Shown piece by piece: positions 1 to 9,597 of a stretch of DNA of 54,421 bases. Source of the DNA: Cyanobacteria bacterium K_Offshore_surface_m2_239 (GTDB taxonomy: Bacteria; Cyanobacteriota; Cyanobacteriia; PCC-6307; Cyanobiaceae). The notes under the pieces are model-generated. The model searched no databases and was not told the DNA's origin. It was given only the letters and a program-made list of their open reading frames with translations. The stretch lies in the NCBI GenBank assembly GCA_016882305.1, contig VGQX01000004.1, forward strand, positions 1-54,421, given 5' to 3'. Both the position numbers and the translations under genes were made by a program. Within the stretch, counting starts at the first letter, position 1. Each line of letters begins with the position of its first letter.

Positions 1-1678
1 CCACCAGCATCACCTGCTCGATCAGGGGGCTCTCCACCAGGGCTTCCTCCAGCGGGCCCGGCTCGATGTTCTCCCCGCTGCTCAACACGATCGTGTCCTT
101 CGCGCGGCCGGTGAGCACCAGGGAGCCGTCCGCCAGCAGCCGTCCCAGATCCCCCGTGTCAAACCAGCTCTCGCTGTCCAGCACCTTCGCCGTGGCCTCC
201 GGCTTGCCGTGATACCCCGCCATCACCTGCGGTCCCCGGGCCAGCACCAGCCCCGGCTCGCCGATCGCCACCGGCTGGCGATTCTCCGGCCGCACCACCC
301 GCAGGGCCGTGCCCGGCAAGGGCTGGCCGGCGCTGCCGCGCCGGTTGCGCCAGGGCCTTCGGCAGGTCAGCACCGGACTGGTCTCCGTCAAGCCGTATCC
401 CACCAGCAGCTCGATGCCGATGGCCTCAAAAAAGCCGTCCACATGGATCGCCAGGGCGCCACCGCCACTGATGGCGGTGCGCAGCTCGCCCCCCACCAGC
501 TGGTCGCGCACCTTCGGCCAGAGAAGGGCCGAGGCCAGGCTGTGGAGCGGCGCCCGCAGCAGCGCCTCCAGCCCCGCCGCCAGGCGACGGCTGGCCGGTT
601 CCGGCGCGAGGGTGAGGTCGCGGGCGGTGCGGCGGGCCCGTTGATAGGCGCGGCTGTTGGCCAGGGCGCGGGTCAACAGCGTCCGCCGGGCCTCGGGCAT
701 GGCGGCCAGGGCATCCTCGAAGCCCGACAGCAGCGCCTCCCACAGCCGCGGCACGCTGATCATGTACTGCGGGCGCACGGCGCGCAGATCGGCCTTCAGG
801 TGCCGCAGGCTGGTGTACGTCTGCTGGCAGCCGCAGGAGAGCAGGAAGTATTCCGCCGTGCGCTCATAGGCATGCCAGATGGGCAGCACGCTGAGCACCC
901 GATCCCCGGGGGAGGGCGCCACCGCCACGCCGAGATGGCGGATCTGGTGGAGGAGGTTGGCGTGGGTGAGGGGCACGCCCTTCGGTTGGCCGGTGGTGCC
1001 CGAGGTGTAGAGCAAGGTGGCCAGGCGCCCCTCGCCTCCGGTCGGGACGGGGGGCGTCGGAGCGGTCGCCCCCCGCTGCCGCAGGTCCTCCCAGGACAGG
1101 CTCGTCCCGCCATCCGCCCGGGCCGCCGCCTCCCCCTCCAGGCAGAGCACGAAGCGCAGGCGCGCCAGCTGGTCCGGACGGGGCTCCAGCTTGCGGAACA
1201 GGGCGGCCGATTCCACCACCAGACCGGCGGCGCCGCAGTCATCGAGGATGTAGCGCAACTCCTCCACGGGAGCTCCGCCGCCGCGCACGGCATCCGCCGC
1301 GCCAGCGCGCATCAACCCCTGGTCGCTGATCAGCCAGCGGGGGCTGTTCTCCGCGAACAGGGCCACCACGTCGCCGGGAGCCACCCCCAGGGCGGCGAAG
1401 GCCGCCGCCGCCCGCGCGATCTCTTCTCCCAAGGCGCGATAGCTGAGGCGAATCGGCGGGCTGGCGTGGGTGTCCTCCAAGGCGATGGCCTCCCCGTGGC
1501 GCTCCGCCAGCACGGGCCAGAGCCGCTCCAGGCCGTCCACCCCCCGCCAGGGGTCCCGCCGGGCCAGGGCGGCGCCATCCTCGGGGGAGCCGGTCCACTG
1601 AATTTCGGCGCGTGGGGCGCCCGCGGGGGCGTGGCTGGCGGGGGCGATCGGCATCGGTGGCCTGAAGAGCCCGCTCAT
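1..1678 (-). CDS. AMP-binding long-chain acyl-CoA synthetase, C-terminus truncated by window edge
   Basis: Minus-strand translation from ATG at 1678 stays open to the window edge; contains LLYTSGTTGQPKGVPLTHANLLHQ and GYGLTETSPVL, ...YHGKPEATAKVLDSESWFDTGDLGRL...GRAKDTIVLSSGENIEP typical of the AMP-binding family. Confidence 0.93.
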   Translation of the reverse strand, partial: MSGLFRPPMPIAPASHAPAGAPRAEIQWTGSPEDGAALARRDPWRGVDGLERLWPVLAERHGEAIALEDTHASPPIRLSYRALGEEIARAAAAFAALGVAPGDVVALFAENSPRWLISDQGLMRAGAADAVRGGGAPVEELRYILDDCGAAGLVVESAALFRKLEPRPDQLARLRFVLCLEGEAAARADGGTSLSWEDLRQRGATAPTPPVPTGGEGRLATLLYTSGTTGQPKGVPLTHANLLHQIRHLGVAVAPSPGDRVLSVLPIWHAYERTAEYFLLSCGCQQTYTSLRHLKADLRAVRPQYMISVPRLWEALLSGFEDALAAMPEARRTLLTRALANSRAYQRARRTARDLTLAPEPASRRLAAGLEALLRAPLHSLASALLWPKVRDQLVGGELRTAISGGGALAIHVDGFFEAIGIELLVGYGLTETSPVLTCRRPWRNRRGSAGQPLPGTALRVVRPENRQPVAIGEPGLVLARGPQVMAGYHGKPEATAKVLDSESWFDTGDLGRLLADGSLVLTGRAKDTIVLSSGENIEPGPLEEALVESPLIEQVMLV

Positions 1679-1680
1679 GG

Positions 1681-2361
1681 TTACAGGCCCGACAGGGTTT
1701 CGGTCGGCTCCGGTGGCCGCAGCGACAGGTTGAACTCCTGGCGGAAGGCCGCCAGCAGGGGACGCCGCAGGGCCTCCGCCTCCAGACCCGGCCGCCAGTC
1801 GCTCAGGCGACCCACCCGCCGCCCGGCCAATCCGCAGGGCACGATCGCCGCGAACCCCTCCAGGTCGCAGCAGACATTCAGGGCCAGACCGTGCTGGCTG
1901 ATCCAGCGCTTGGCCCCCACCCCGAGGGCGGCCACCTTCGCCCCCTCCAGCCACACGCCGGTGAGCCCCTCGATCCGCTCGCCCCGCAGATCCAGCCCCG
2001 CGAGAACGGCGATCACCACCGCCTCCAACGACCGCAGGTAGCGGTGCAGATCCGCACCGTGGCGGCGCAGGTTCAACACCGGATAGAGGACGAGCTGGCC
2101 GGGGCGATGGTGGGTCACCTCTCCACCGCGATCGATGCGATGGAGGGGAAGGGGCGGCCGGCGGGGATCAAAGCGCAGATGGGCCTCGCTGGCGCCGCGG
2201 CCCAGAGTGTAACAGGGCTCGTGCTCCAGCAGCAGCACCGCCTCCGGGCCGTCGGGATCCCGCAGCAGCCGATCGCGCAGCGTCCGCTGCCAGACCCAGG
2301 CCCTGGGGAAGGACACCGGCCGCCGGGCTTCAAAAAGAATTGCGCTGTCGTTGAGCGTCAT
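1681..2361 (-). CDS. lipB: lipoyl(octanoyl) transferase
   Basis: 226 aa; [70 protein letters not shown] motifs of LipB. Confidence 0.95.
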   Translation of the reverse strand: MTLNDSAILFEARRPVSFPRAWVWQRTLRDRLLRDPDGPEAVLLLEHEPCYTLGRGASEAHLRFDPRRPPLPLHRIDRGGEVTHHRPGQLVLYPVLNLRRHGADLHRYLRSLEAVVIAVLAGLDLRGERIEGLTGVWLEGAKVAALGVGAKRWISQHGLALNVCCDLEGFAAIVPCGLAGRRVGRLSDWRPGLEAEALRRPLLAAFRQEFNLSLRPPEPTETLSGL

Positions 2362-2427
2362 GGCTGCCTCTCTCTACTGTGGCCAGAGACCCCCACGGGC
2401 CGAGCCCCAACCGGTTGAACGAACGCC

Positions 2428-3015
2428 ATGAAACTTTTGATCCACGGTCGCAACCTGGAGATCACCGATGCGATTCGCGACTACACCGAGACCAAGCTCA
2501 GCCGAGCGATCAGCCATTTCGAGGACCTGGTGAAGGAGGCCGACGTCCACCTGTCCGTGGCCCGCAACCCCCGTGTCCCGCAGCAGACGGCGGAGGTGAC
2601 CATGTTTGCCAACGGCGTCGTGATCCGCGCCCAGGAGCGCAGCGAAAACCTCTACGCCAGCATCGACATGGTGGCCAGCAAGCTGGCCCGTCAGCTCAAT
2701 CGCCACAAGGATCGGTTGCAGGAGCGGGAGCAGGGTCCGGTCCATCGCTCCGCCGCGGCCGAGGAGGCCGGCGCCGCCCATCTCCCCAAACCCGGCCAAC
2801 CCCTCACCGACGGGATGGAGCCCAACCTCCCCCATCGCGGCGTGCGGCGCAAGTATTACGCCATGGCGCCGATGACCCTGGAGGAGGCCCTGCACCAGCT
2901 GGAGCTCATCGATCACGACTTCTACGTCTTCCGCGATGCCGGCACCCAGCAGATCCAGGTGGTCTATCGCCGCAACCACGGGGGTTTCGGCCTGATTCAA
3001 GCGAAGGACGCGTGA
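2428..3015 (+). CDS. hpf: ribosome hibernation promoting factor, long form (LrtA-like)
   Basis: 195 aa MKLLIHGRNLEITDAIRDYTETKLSRAISHF N-terminal domain plus C-terminal KYYAMAPMTLEEALHQLELIDHDFYVFRDAGTQQIQVVYRRNHGGFGLI. Confidence 0.95.
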   Translation: MKLLIHGRNLEITDAIRDYTETKLSRAISHFEDLVKEADVHLSVARNPRVPQQTAEVTMFANGVVIRAQERSENLYASIDMVASKLARQLNRHKDRLQEREQGPVHRSAAAEEAGAAHLPKPGQPLTDGMEPNLPHRGVRRKYYAMAPMTLEEALHQLELIDHDFYVFRDAGTQQIQVVYRRNHGGFGLIQAKDA

Positions 3016-3680
3016 GCGAGGAGATCCCCGATCTGGCCCCCTTCATCGACCATGCCCTCCTGGATCCCCACCATGGGCTGGAGGGCCTGAGGCGGTGCTG
3101 CGATGAGGCGAGCCATTTCGGCTTCGCCGCCGTCTGCGTCGCCTCCCGCTGGGTGGCCGCCGCCCGGGAACGGCTGCCCCTGCGCCAGAAGGTGCGGATC
3201 GTCTCGGTGATCGGCTTTCCCTTCGGCGCCGTGCCTCCCGCCGTCAAACGCGCGGAGGCCGAGGCCGCCGTGGAGGCGGGCGCCGATGAGCTGGACGTGG
3301 TGCCCGATTTCGGCGCCCTCGCCGACGGCGACAGCCGCGCCCTGCTGGCCGACCTGGCGCCGATTGTGGAGCTGGGCGCGCCGGTGAAGGTGATCCTGGA
3401 GCAGTCCCGGCTGGACGCCGCCGCCCTCCAGCTGCTTGTGGAGGTGAGCCTGGATGCTGGCGCCCGGTTTTTGAAGACCGGCAGCGGCTTCGCTGCCCCG
3501 GTCACCCCCGCCCAGGTGCGGCAGTTGCGGGAGTTGAGCCGCGGCCAGGCCGCCGTCAAGGCCGCCGGGGGCATCCACGACCTGGAGACCGCCCTCGCCC
3601 TGGTGGAGGCGGGCGCGGGCCGGCTCGGCACCAGCCGCAGCGTTGCCCTGATGGCCGCCCTGGCCGACCGCGCCCGCTGA
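3012..3680 (+). CDS. deoC: deoxyribose-phosphate aldolase
   Basis: GTG start overlapping hpf stop; VSVIGFPFG, EAGADELDVVPDFG, VKVILEQSRL, FLKTGSGF, VKAAGGIHD motifs. Confidence 0.93.
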   Translation: MSEEIPDLAPFIDHALLDPHHGLEGLRRCCDEASHFGFAAVCVASRWVAAARERLPLRQKVRIVSVIGFPFGAVPPAVKRAEAEAAVEAGADELDVVPDFGALADGDSRALLADLAPIVELGAPVKVILEQSRLDAAALQLLVEVSLDAGARFLKTGSGFAAPVTPAQVRQLRELSRGQAAVKAAGGIHDLETALALVEAGAGRLGTSRSVALMAALADRAR

Positions 3681-3688
3681 GAGCCCCC

Positions 3689-4510
3689 ATGGTCCGCGAG
3701 CGGTTGGTGGAGGGCCTCGCGCTGCGCTGCTCCGCGCTGGGGGAGAGCGATCGTCTGCTCACGCTGCTCAGCGAGGAGGACGGCCTGATCCGCGTGGCCG
3801 TCCCCGGCGCCCGCAAACCCCGCAGCCGTCTGGCGGCGGCCCTCCCCATGGCCCACGTGCGGTTGCAGGTCGGGGGGCGCGACCTGCCGCGGGTGCGGCA
3901 ACTCACCCTGCTGCGCAGCTTCAGCGGCCTCGGGCAGCGGCTGGAGACCCTGGCGGCCGCCCAGGCCCTGGCGGAGCTGTGCCTGGGGCTGGTGCCCACC
4001 GGTGCTCCGGCGCCGGGGTGGCCCGCCGTTGCGCTCGCCCATCTCGGGCGGCTGGAGGAGGTGGTGGTGGAGGCCAGCGAGCGGGTGGAGGCCCTGGCCA
4101 TCGCCGTGCAGGGCACCGCCCACCTGCTTGCCCTCGGGGGCTATGCCCTCCCCCTGGGCCAGTGCGCCCGCACGGGCGAGCCGCTGACCCCTCCCCTCGG
4201 CGACACCCTCTGGCGCTGCAGTCTGCTGCCGGAAGCGGGCCTGGTGCGCGGTGCGGCGGCGGGGGCGGCCGTGGTGCTCACCGCCTCGGAATTGGCGTTG
4301 TTGCAGCGGCTGCCGCGGCCCGGCCTGCCCCGCGGCCGCAGCGGTGTCTTGCTGGGACCCGAGCGGGTGTGGCTTCGTTTGCTGAACGTCATGGAGTTCT
4401 GGTGTGACGAACATCTGGGTCGACGCCCACGAGCCTTCAGACTGCTGCGAGCCAGTGCGGAAGCGATGCCCCAACCCCATTCCGCCACCCGCTCCGTGAC
4501 GGAGCGATGA
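3689..4510 (+). CDS. recO: DNA repair protein RecO
   Basis: 273 aa; LRCSALGESDRLLTLLSEEDGLIRVAVPGARKPRSRLAAALPMAHVRLQV is RecO-like. Confidence 0.88.
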   Translation: MVRERLVEGLALRCSALGESDRLLTLLSEEDGLIRVAVPGARKPRSRLAAALPMAHVRLQVGGRDLPRVRQLTLLRSFSGLGQRLETLAAAQALAELCLGLVPTGAPAPGWPAVALAHLGRLEEVVVEASERVEALAIAVQGTAHLLALGGYALPLGQCARTGEPLTPPLGDTLWRCSLLPEAGLVRGAAAGAAVVLTASELALLQRLPRPGLPRGRSGVLLGPERVWLRLLNVMEFWCDEHLGRRPRAFRLLRASAEAMPQPHSATRSVTER

Positions 4511-5892
4511 AGGATCCGGTTGTCCACCAGAGGGTTGATCCACCCGACGAGCCCCGGACCCTCCCCGCCAGCGAGACGGGCCTGGCGGCGGTGCTGGCGC
4601 GGGGGGATTTCCGTCGCCTGTGGATCGGCCAGATCTTCTCCCAGCTGGCGGACAAGTTCTACATCGTGTTGATGGTCTTCCTGATCGCCCAATACTGGGT
4701 GCCCGGTGATCTGGGGGGAGACACGCCCCTGGCGGAGGCGGCGGCGGCGATCCGGATCAATCTGGAGAGCCGCGCGCAGGTGATCACGCTGCTGGCGACG
4801 GGGATCTACGTGGCCAACACGATTCCCGCCGTGCTGATGGGCACCGTGGCCGGCGTCTGGGCCGATCGCTGGCCCAAGCGATCGGTGATGGTCGCCTCCA
4901 ACGGCCTGCGGGCGTTGCTCGTGCTCTTCGCTCCCCTGGCCCTGGTGCCTGGCCCGCAGTGGCTGGGGTTGAGCTGGGGCTACTGGGCGCTGGTGCTGAT
5001 GACCTTCACCGAATCGGTGCTCACACAGTTCTTCGCCCCCGCCGAACAGGCCGCCATCCCCCTCCTCGTTCCCCCGCATCAACTGCTGGCGGCCAATTCC
5101 GTGTACCAAGCCACCAGCATGGCGGCCACCATCGTTGGCTTTGCCTTGGGGGACCCCATCCTGCGGCTGCTGCGCAACGCGTTGGCCGCCGTGGGCGTGC
5201 CGAACGGGGAATTTTTGCTGCTGCCCCTGTGCTACGGATTGGCCGCGTTCGCGCTTCTGGGCATCCGGGTGGAGGAGCCGCCGCGCCAGGCGCGCCGGGT
5301 GTCCATCTGGCAGGAGATCGGTGAAGGCCTGGAGGTGCTGAGGGAACGGGCCACCGTCCGCACCGCCATGCTGCAGCTGGTGTTGCTCTACAGCCTGCTG
5401 GCGGCTCTTTACGTGCTCGCCATCAGCCTGGCGGCGGCCATTCAGTCGCTCGGCCCCACGGGGTTCGGCACCCTCCTTGCCATGAGCGGCATCGGCCTGG
5501 CGCTGGGGGCTCTCGCCATGGCCCAGCTCGGGGAACGCTTCAGTCGCCGCCTTCTGGCCACCGCCGGATTGGGAACCATCGCCTTCAGCCTGGTGCTGCT
5601 CGGCCAGCTGCGCGGCAGTCTCGTGCTCACCCTGGTCCTCTGCGTGCTGCTGGGGCTGGGGGCCGCGCTGCTGGCCATTCCCGCTCAGACCACGATCCAG
5701 GTGGACACCCCGGAAGACCAACGGGGCAAGGTGTTCGGCCTGCAGAACAACCTGATCAACATCGCCCTCAGCCTTCCCCTCGCCCTGGCGGGCACCGTTG
5801 TGAGCCGCTATGGCCTGCTTCCGGTGCTTTGGGGGCTGGCGGCCATCGCGCTGGTGGCGGCCCTGAGCGAGCAACCGTGGCGGCCATCCTGA
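4507..5892 (+). CDS. MFS transporter
   Basis: 461 aa with repeated hydrophobic helices; LARGDFRRLWIGQIFSQLADKFYIVLM; ATGA overlap with recO. Confidence 0.88.
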   Translation: MKDPVVHQRVDPPDEPRTLPASETGLAAVLARGDFRRLWIGQIFSQLADKFYIVLMVFLIAQYWVPGDLGGDTPLAEAAAAIRINLESRAQVITLLATGIYVANTIPAVLMGTVAGVWADRWPKRSVMVASNGLRALLVLFAPLALVPGPQWLGLSWGYWALVLMTFTESVLTQFFAPAEQAAIPLLVPPHQLLAANSVYQATSMAATIVGFALGDPILRLLRNALAAVGVPNGEFLLLPLCYGLAAFALLGIRVEEPPRQARRVSIWQEIGEGLEVLRERATVRTAMLQLVLLYSLLAALYVLAISLAAAIQSLGPTGFGTLLAMSGIGLALGALAMAQLGERFSRRLLATAGLGTIAFSLVLLGQLRGSLVLTLVLCVLLGLGAALLAIPAQTTIQVDTPEDQRGKVFGLQNNLINIALSLPLALAGTVVSRYGLLPVLWGLAAIALVAALSEQPWRPS

Positions 5893-5931
5893 GCGCTGGC
5901 TGCTACCTTTCGAGGAGGTTGATCGCAAGCG

Positions 5932-7188
5932 GTGATCCACATCGCCTGGTTGGGAAAAAAATCACCTTTCTGCGGCAACGTCACTTACAGCCTGACCACC
6001 ACGGAATCCTTGCGTCAGCGTGGGCATCAGGTCAGCTTCATCCATTTCGACACCCCCACCGGACCCACCCTGAACCGCGCGGAGCCCGCCGCCGCTCAGG
6101 CGCGCGGCGGTGAGCCCTCCCGCGGCGAGGCCTTCGCCCCCTGGCCCCGCTTCCCCCGTGCCGTGGAGGCCGGCTCCGGCGCGGCGCCGGATTCTCCGGA
6201 GGTGGCCCTTCCCTACCTGGTGAAATCGCAGGTGTACACCATCCCCTCCCCCGGCGCCCTGCGGGAGTTGCGGGAGTCGCTGGAGCGCCTGCGGCCCGAT
6301 GTGGTGCATGCCAGCCTCACCCTCTCCCCCCTCGACTTTCGCCTCCCCGATCTCTGCCAGCAGCTCGGCCTGCCGCTGGTGGCGACCTTTCATCCGCCCT
6401 TCGACGCCAACCTTCGCAACATCACGGCCGGCACCCAGCAGCTCACCTACCAGGTTTATGCCCCCTCACTGGCCCGCTACGACCGGGTGATCGTCTTTTC
6501 CGCCCTGCAAGCGGACCTGCTGGAGCGACTGGGCGTGCCCCGCGATCGGCTGGCCATCATCCCGAACGGTGTCGACACGGACACCTGGGCCCCGGCGTGC
6601 CCCGCCAGCCAGCTTCCGCTCAATGAGCTGCGCCAGCGTTTCGGCGGTCGCCGCGTCTTCCTCTACATGGGGCGCCTCTCCACGGAAAAGAACGTCGAAG
6701 CGCTGTTGAAGGCCTGGCGCCTGGTGCGGCCGGCGGGCTGCCTGCTTCTGATCGTGGGCGATGGCCCCCTGCGCGGGGCCCTGCAACACAATGAGGCGGA
6801 CGTGCTCTGGTGGGGCTACGAGGGCGATCTGCGGCGCCGGGTGGCCCTGCTGCAGGTGGCGGAGGTGTTCCTGCTGCCCTCTCTGGTGGAGGGGTTGTCG
6901 CTGGCCTTGCTGGAGGCGATGGCCTGCGGCAAGGCCTGCGTGGCCACCGATGCGGGGGCGGACGGGGAAGCCCTGGACGGGGGGGCCGGGATTGTGATCA
7001 GCACTCAGGGGGTCACCACCCAACTGCGCACTCTGCTGCCGGTGTTGCGCGACCACCCGCTCCTCACCGCCGAACTCGGCCGTCGCGCCCGGGCCCGCGT
7101 CCTGGATCGCTACACCCTCAGCCGCAACATCGATGCCATCGAAAAGCTTTACAGCGATCTGACGCGTCGCCCCGTGGCGGCGGCCTGA
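5932..7188 (+). CDS. group 1 (GT4-type) glycosyltransferase
   Basis: GTG start with GAGGAGG upstream; IPNGVDTDTW, LYMGRLSTEKNVEALLKAWRLV, PSLVEGLSLALLEAMACGKACVATDAG. Confidence 0.92.
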   Translation: MIHIAWLGKKSPFCGNVTYSLTTTESLRQRGHQVSFIHFDTPTGPTLNRAEPAAAQARGGEPSRGEAFAPWPRFPRAVEAGSGAAPDSPEVALPYLVKSQVYTIPSPGALRELRESLERLRPDVVHASLTLSPLDFRLPDLCQQLGLPLVATFHPPFDANLRNITAGTQQLTYQVYAPSLARYDRVIVFSALQADLLERLGVPRDRLAIIPNGVDTDTWAPACPASQLPLNELRQRFGGRRVFLYMGRLSTEKNVEALLKAWRLVRPAGCLLLIVGDGPLRGALQHNEADVLWWGYEGDLRRRVALLQVAEVFLLPSLVEGLSLALLEAMACGKACVATDAGADGEALDGGAGIVISTQGVTTQLRTLLPVLRDHPLLTAELGRRARARVLDRYTLSRNIDAIEKLYSDLTRRPVAAA

Positions 7189-7192
7189 AGGC

Positions 7193-9130
7193 TCAGTAGC
7201 GCTCTGGAACCGGGCGGCGCCATTCCAGGGGCACCCCCGCCGTCCCCAGGTCCGCCGCCCGCGCCTCCAAGCGCCGCCGATCCAGGCGCCAGAGCCTGTA
7301 GAGGCCGGCCCGATCGAGTTCCACGGGCTGGAGATCGCGCCAGTGGGGCGCCTGCGCGGTCCGCTGATCGATCACCACCAGTACGGTGGGTTGCTCTGCG
7401 GGCGGGCTGGGCCGCTGACCGCGCCGCCGCTCATGGCGCAGACGGTCGCTGAGGTTGCGCAGGCCCGCCGGCTGGATGCCCTCGTAGATCACCACCCGGC
7501 GGCTGTAGTAGTGCAGGGAGGGCTTGAGGATGCCCACCATCGCCAGGGGCTCGCCGGGCTTGGCCTGCCGCGCGATGCTCGCGGCCATGGCGCGCACCGG
7601 CGCACCGCGCAACCGATCCCCCAAAGCCCAGCTGGGCAGCAGAGCCAAGGGAACGAACAGCACCAGGGGCAGCTGCAGGGCCAGCAGCCGGGCCGCGGGC
7701 TTGCGGTGGGAGACGACCCAGCCGAGCAGGGCGGCGGCAAGCCAGCAGAGGCCGGCCAGGGGCAGACGACCGCCACGCACCAATTCCGCCGGCAGCGTGG
7801 GCAGCTCCGGATCCTGGATCAGTCCCACCAGCCAGGGGCCCGTGAAGAACACGGCGGCGATCAGGAGGGTGAGCAGCAGGGTGGCGCGCCACGCCCAGCG
7901 GCCAGCGCGCCCGCTCACCCCGCCAGCTGGCGTGGCGGGGGAGGCGGCCAGGGCGATGAGCACCGCCGCGGCCGGCACCGCCGGCAGCCAGTAGCTGGGG
8001 AGTTTCGTGGAGGCCGCCGTGAAGAACGCCAGCACCGCCAGCAGCCAGCAGGCGCAGAACCGGCCCAGCGACTGGGGCGGGTCCGCGGGTCGAATCGGTG
8101 ATCCTCCTCCCCGACGCGGGGGACCCAGCGCGCGGACCAGGCCCAGAAGGAGAAGGGGGGAAAAGGGCAGGCTGGCGATCAGCAGCACCGGGCCGAAGAA
8201 CCACCAGGGCTGCAGATGGTGGTTCACCACGGAGGTGAAGCGCTGCAGATTGTGGTAGCCGAAGAAGCTGTCCCAGAACGGCCGCCCCTCCGCCGCCAGG
8301 GCCAGCCCGTACCAGGGAGCGGTGACCAGGGCCGTGACCAGCAGGCCCCGCCCGGGGCGCAAACGTCGCGCCAGCTCAGCCAGGCCGCCCTGCGAGGCGC
8401 CGAAGAGCACGAGGGTGAGCGCCACCAACACCACCGCCACCGGCCCCTTCGTCAGCACCGCCAGCCCGAGCACCACCCAAGCCGGCCACCAGGCCCCCTG
8501 GTTGGCGGCGTAGCGGCGCCAGAGCAGCAGGAGGCTGAGGGCCAACAGGGCGCTGAAGAGGGCATCGCTCACCGGCGTGCGGCCCCACAGCAGCACCAGC
8601 GGGGACAGAGCGAACGCCAGGGCCGCCTCCAGGGGCTGGGCCACGGCGGTGGTCCTCAGCCCGGCGCGCTCGGCGTCCTCCGCGTTGGCGTCCGCGTCGG
8701 CCAGGACCCCGGGGCCCGCGGTCTGGGGCCAGCGCAGCAGGGTGTCCGCCAGGCCGAGCATCACCGCCGCCGTGGCCAGGGCGGAGGGCAGGGCCGCCGC
8801 CCAACTGCCGAGAGGATTCCACCGGGCCTGACCGGGGAGGGCGTACAACGCCCCCATCAGCCAATACACCAGGGGCGGCTTGTCGTAGCGCGGCAGTCCA
8901 TTCACCCGCGGGATCAGCCAGTCGCCGCCCTCCGCCATGGCGCGGGCGGCGGCGGCAAACAGCGGCGGGGTCTCATCCACCAGTCCCGTGCCGCCCAATT
9001 TCCAAACGAACAGCAGCAGGCCGAAGGCCAGAGTGAGCGCCAGCACAAGGGCCTGTCGCCGACGCCCGCGTTGGGCCAGGCGGGGTGGCCGGGGGGAAGT
9101 CCCACGGGGCGAAGGGAGGGTCGTGGGCAT
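7193..9130 (-). CDS. glycosyltransferase family 39 / ArnT-like membrane protein
   Basis: 645 aa; multi-TM; LVDETPPLFAAAARAMAEGGDWLIPRVNGLPRYDKPPLVYWLMG N-terminus typical of the family. Confidence 0.88.
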   Translation of the reverse strand: MPTTLPSPRGTSPRPPRLAQRGRRRQALVLALTLAFGLLLFVWKLGGTGLVDETPPLFAAAARAMAEGGDWLIPRVNGLPRYDKPPLVYWLMGALYALPGQARWNPLGSWAAALPSALATAAVMLGLADTLLRWPQTAGPGVLADADANAEDAERAGLRTTAVAQPLEAALAFALSPLVLLWGRTPVSDALFSALLALSLLLLWRRYAANQGAWWPAWVVLGLAVLTKGPVAVVLVALTLVLFGASQGGLAELARRLRPGRGLLVTALVTAPWYGLALAAEGRPFWDSFFGYHNLQRFTSVVNHHLQPWWFFGPVLLIASLPFSPLLLLGLVRALGPPRRGGGSPIRPADPPQSLGRFCACWLLAVLAFFTAASTKLPSYWLPAVPAAAVLIALAASPATPAGGVSGRAGRWAWRATLLLTLLIAAVFFTGPWLVGLIQDPELPTLPAELVRGGRLPLAGLCWLAAALLGWVVSHRKPAARLLALQLPLVLFVPLALLPSWALGDRLRGAPVRAMAASIARQAKPGEPLAMVGILKPSLHYYSRRVVIYEGIQPAGLRNLSDRLRHERRRGQRPSPPAEQPTVLVVIDQRTAQAPHWRDLQPVELDRAGLYRLWRLDRRRLEARAADLGTAGVPLEWRRPVPERY

Positions 9131-9219
9131 GCCCGGGGTGCGCGGTTGCCATGGCCAGGGCGCATGGTGGCATGGAGGCGATAGGGTGCCGAGAGATCCG
9201 GCGCCCCGCGAGCCACGCC

Positions 9220-9597
9220 ATGCCGTTGCGGCCTGATCCTCCCGTCCTGCCGGACCCCGCGTCCCAGGGAGCGGACAAGCGTCTTTGGCTGGGCCTGGCC
9301 GCGGGCTTCGCCATCATCTTTCTTCTCGCCCTGCTCGTTCAGTGGCTTGTGCCGGCCACGCTCCGCCCCTCCCCTGCTCCAGGCGGGCCGAGGGCGCCGG
9401 GGGCGGCCAACAAGGGCGCCCTGAACAGCAACGCCCCCTTGATGACACGGCCCCAGCTGTTGGAAAACCAGCAGGCGATGCCTGAATTGATCGACTTCGA
9501 CGCGCGGACGCCTGCGGCCAATCCCAGCGGCGGCGGCGCCCCCATCGGCGTCCCCGGTCCACCCTCCAGCCTGGGCACCGGAGCGCTTGGCCAGTGA
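9220..9597 (+). CDS. small membrane-anchored hypothetical protein
   Basis: MPLRPDPPVLPDPASQGADKRLWLGLAAGFAIIFLLALLVQWLVP...; one N-terminal TM; upstream of and overlapping the ClC ORF. Confidence 0.6.
   Translation: MPLRPDPPVLPDPASQGADKRLWLGLAAGFAIIFLLALLVQWLVPATLRPSPAPGGPRAPGAANKGALNSNAPLMTRPQLLENQQAMPELIDFDARTPAANPSGGGAPIGVPGPPSSLGTGALGQ

Noticed and set aside
209-2041. 610-aa plus-strand ORF opposite the acyl-CoA synthetase and lipB
   Set aside because: Low-complexity Arg/Gly/Pro/His/Gln translation typical of GC-rich antisense frames; the minus strand carries recognisable enzymes.
2906-4543. 545-aa minus-strand ORF opposite deoC/recO
   Set aside because: Antisense shadow of two recognisable genes.
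4141-5940. 599-aa minus-strand ORF opposite the MFS gene
   Set aside because: Antisense shadow, Gln/His/Gly-rich; the MFS and recO readings on plus are convincing.
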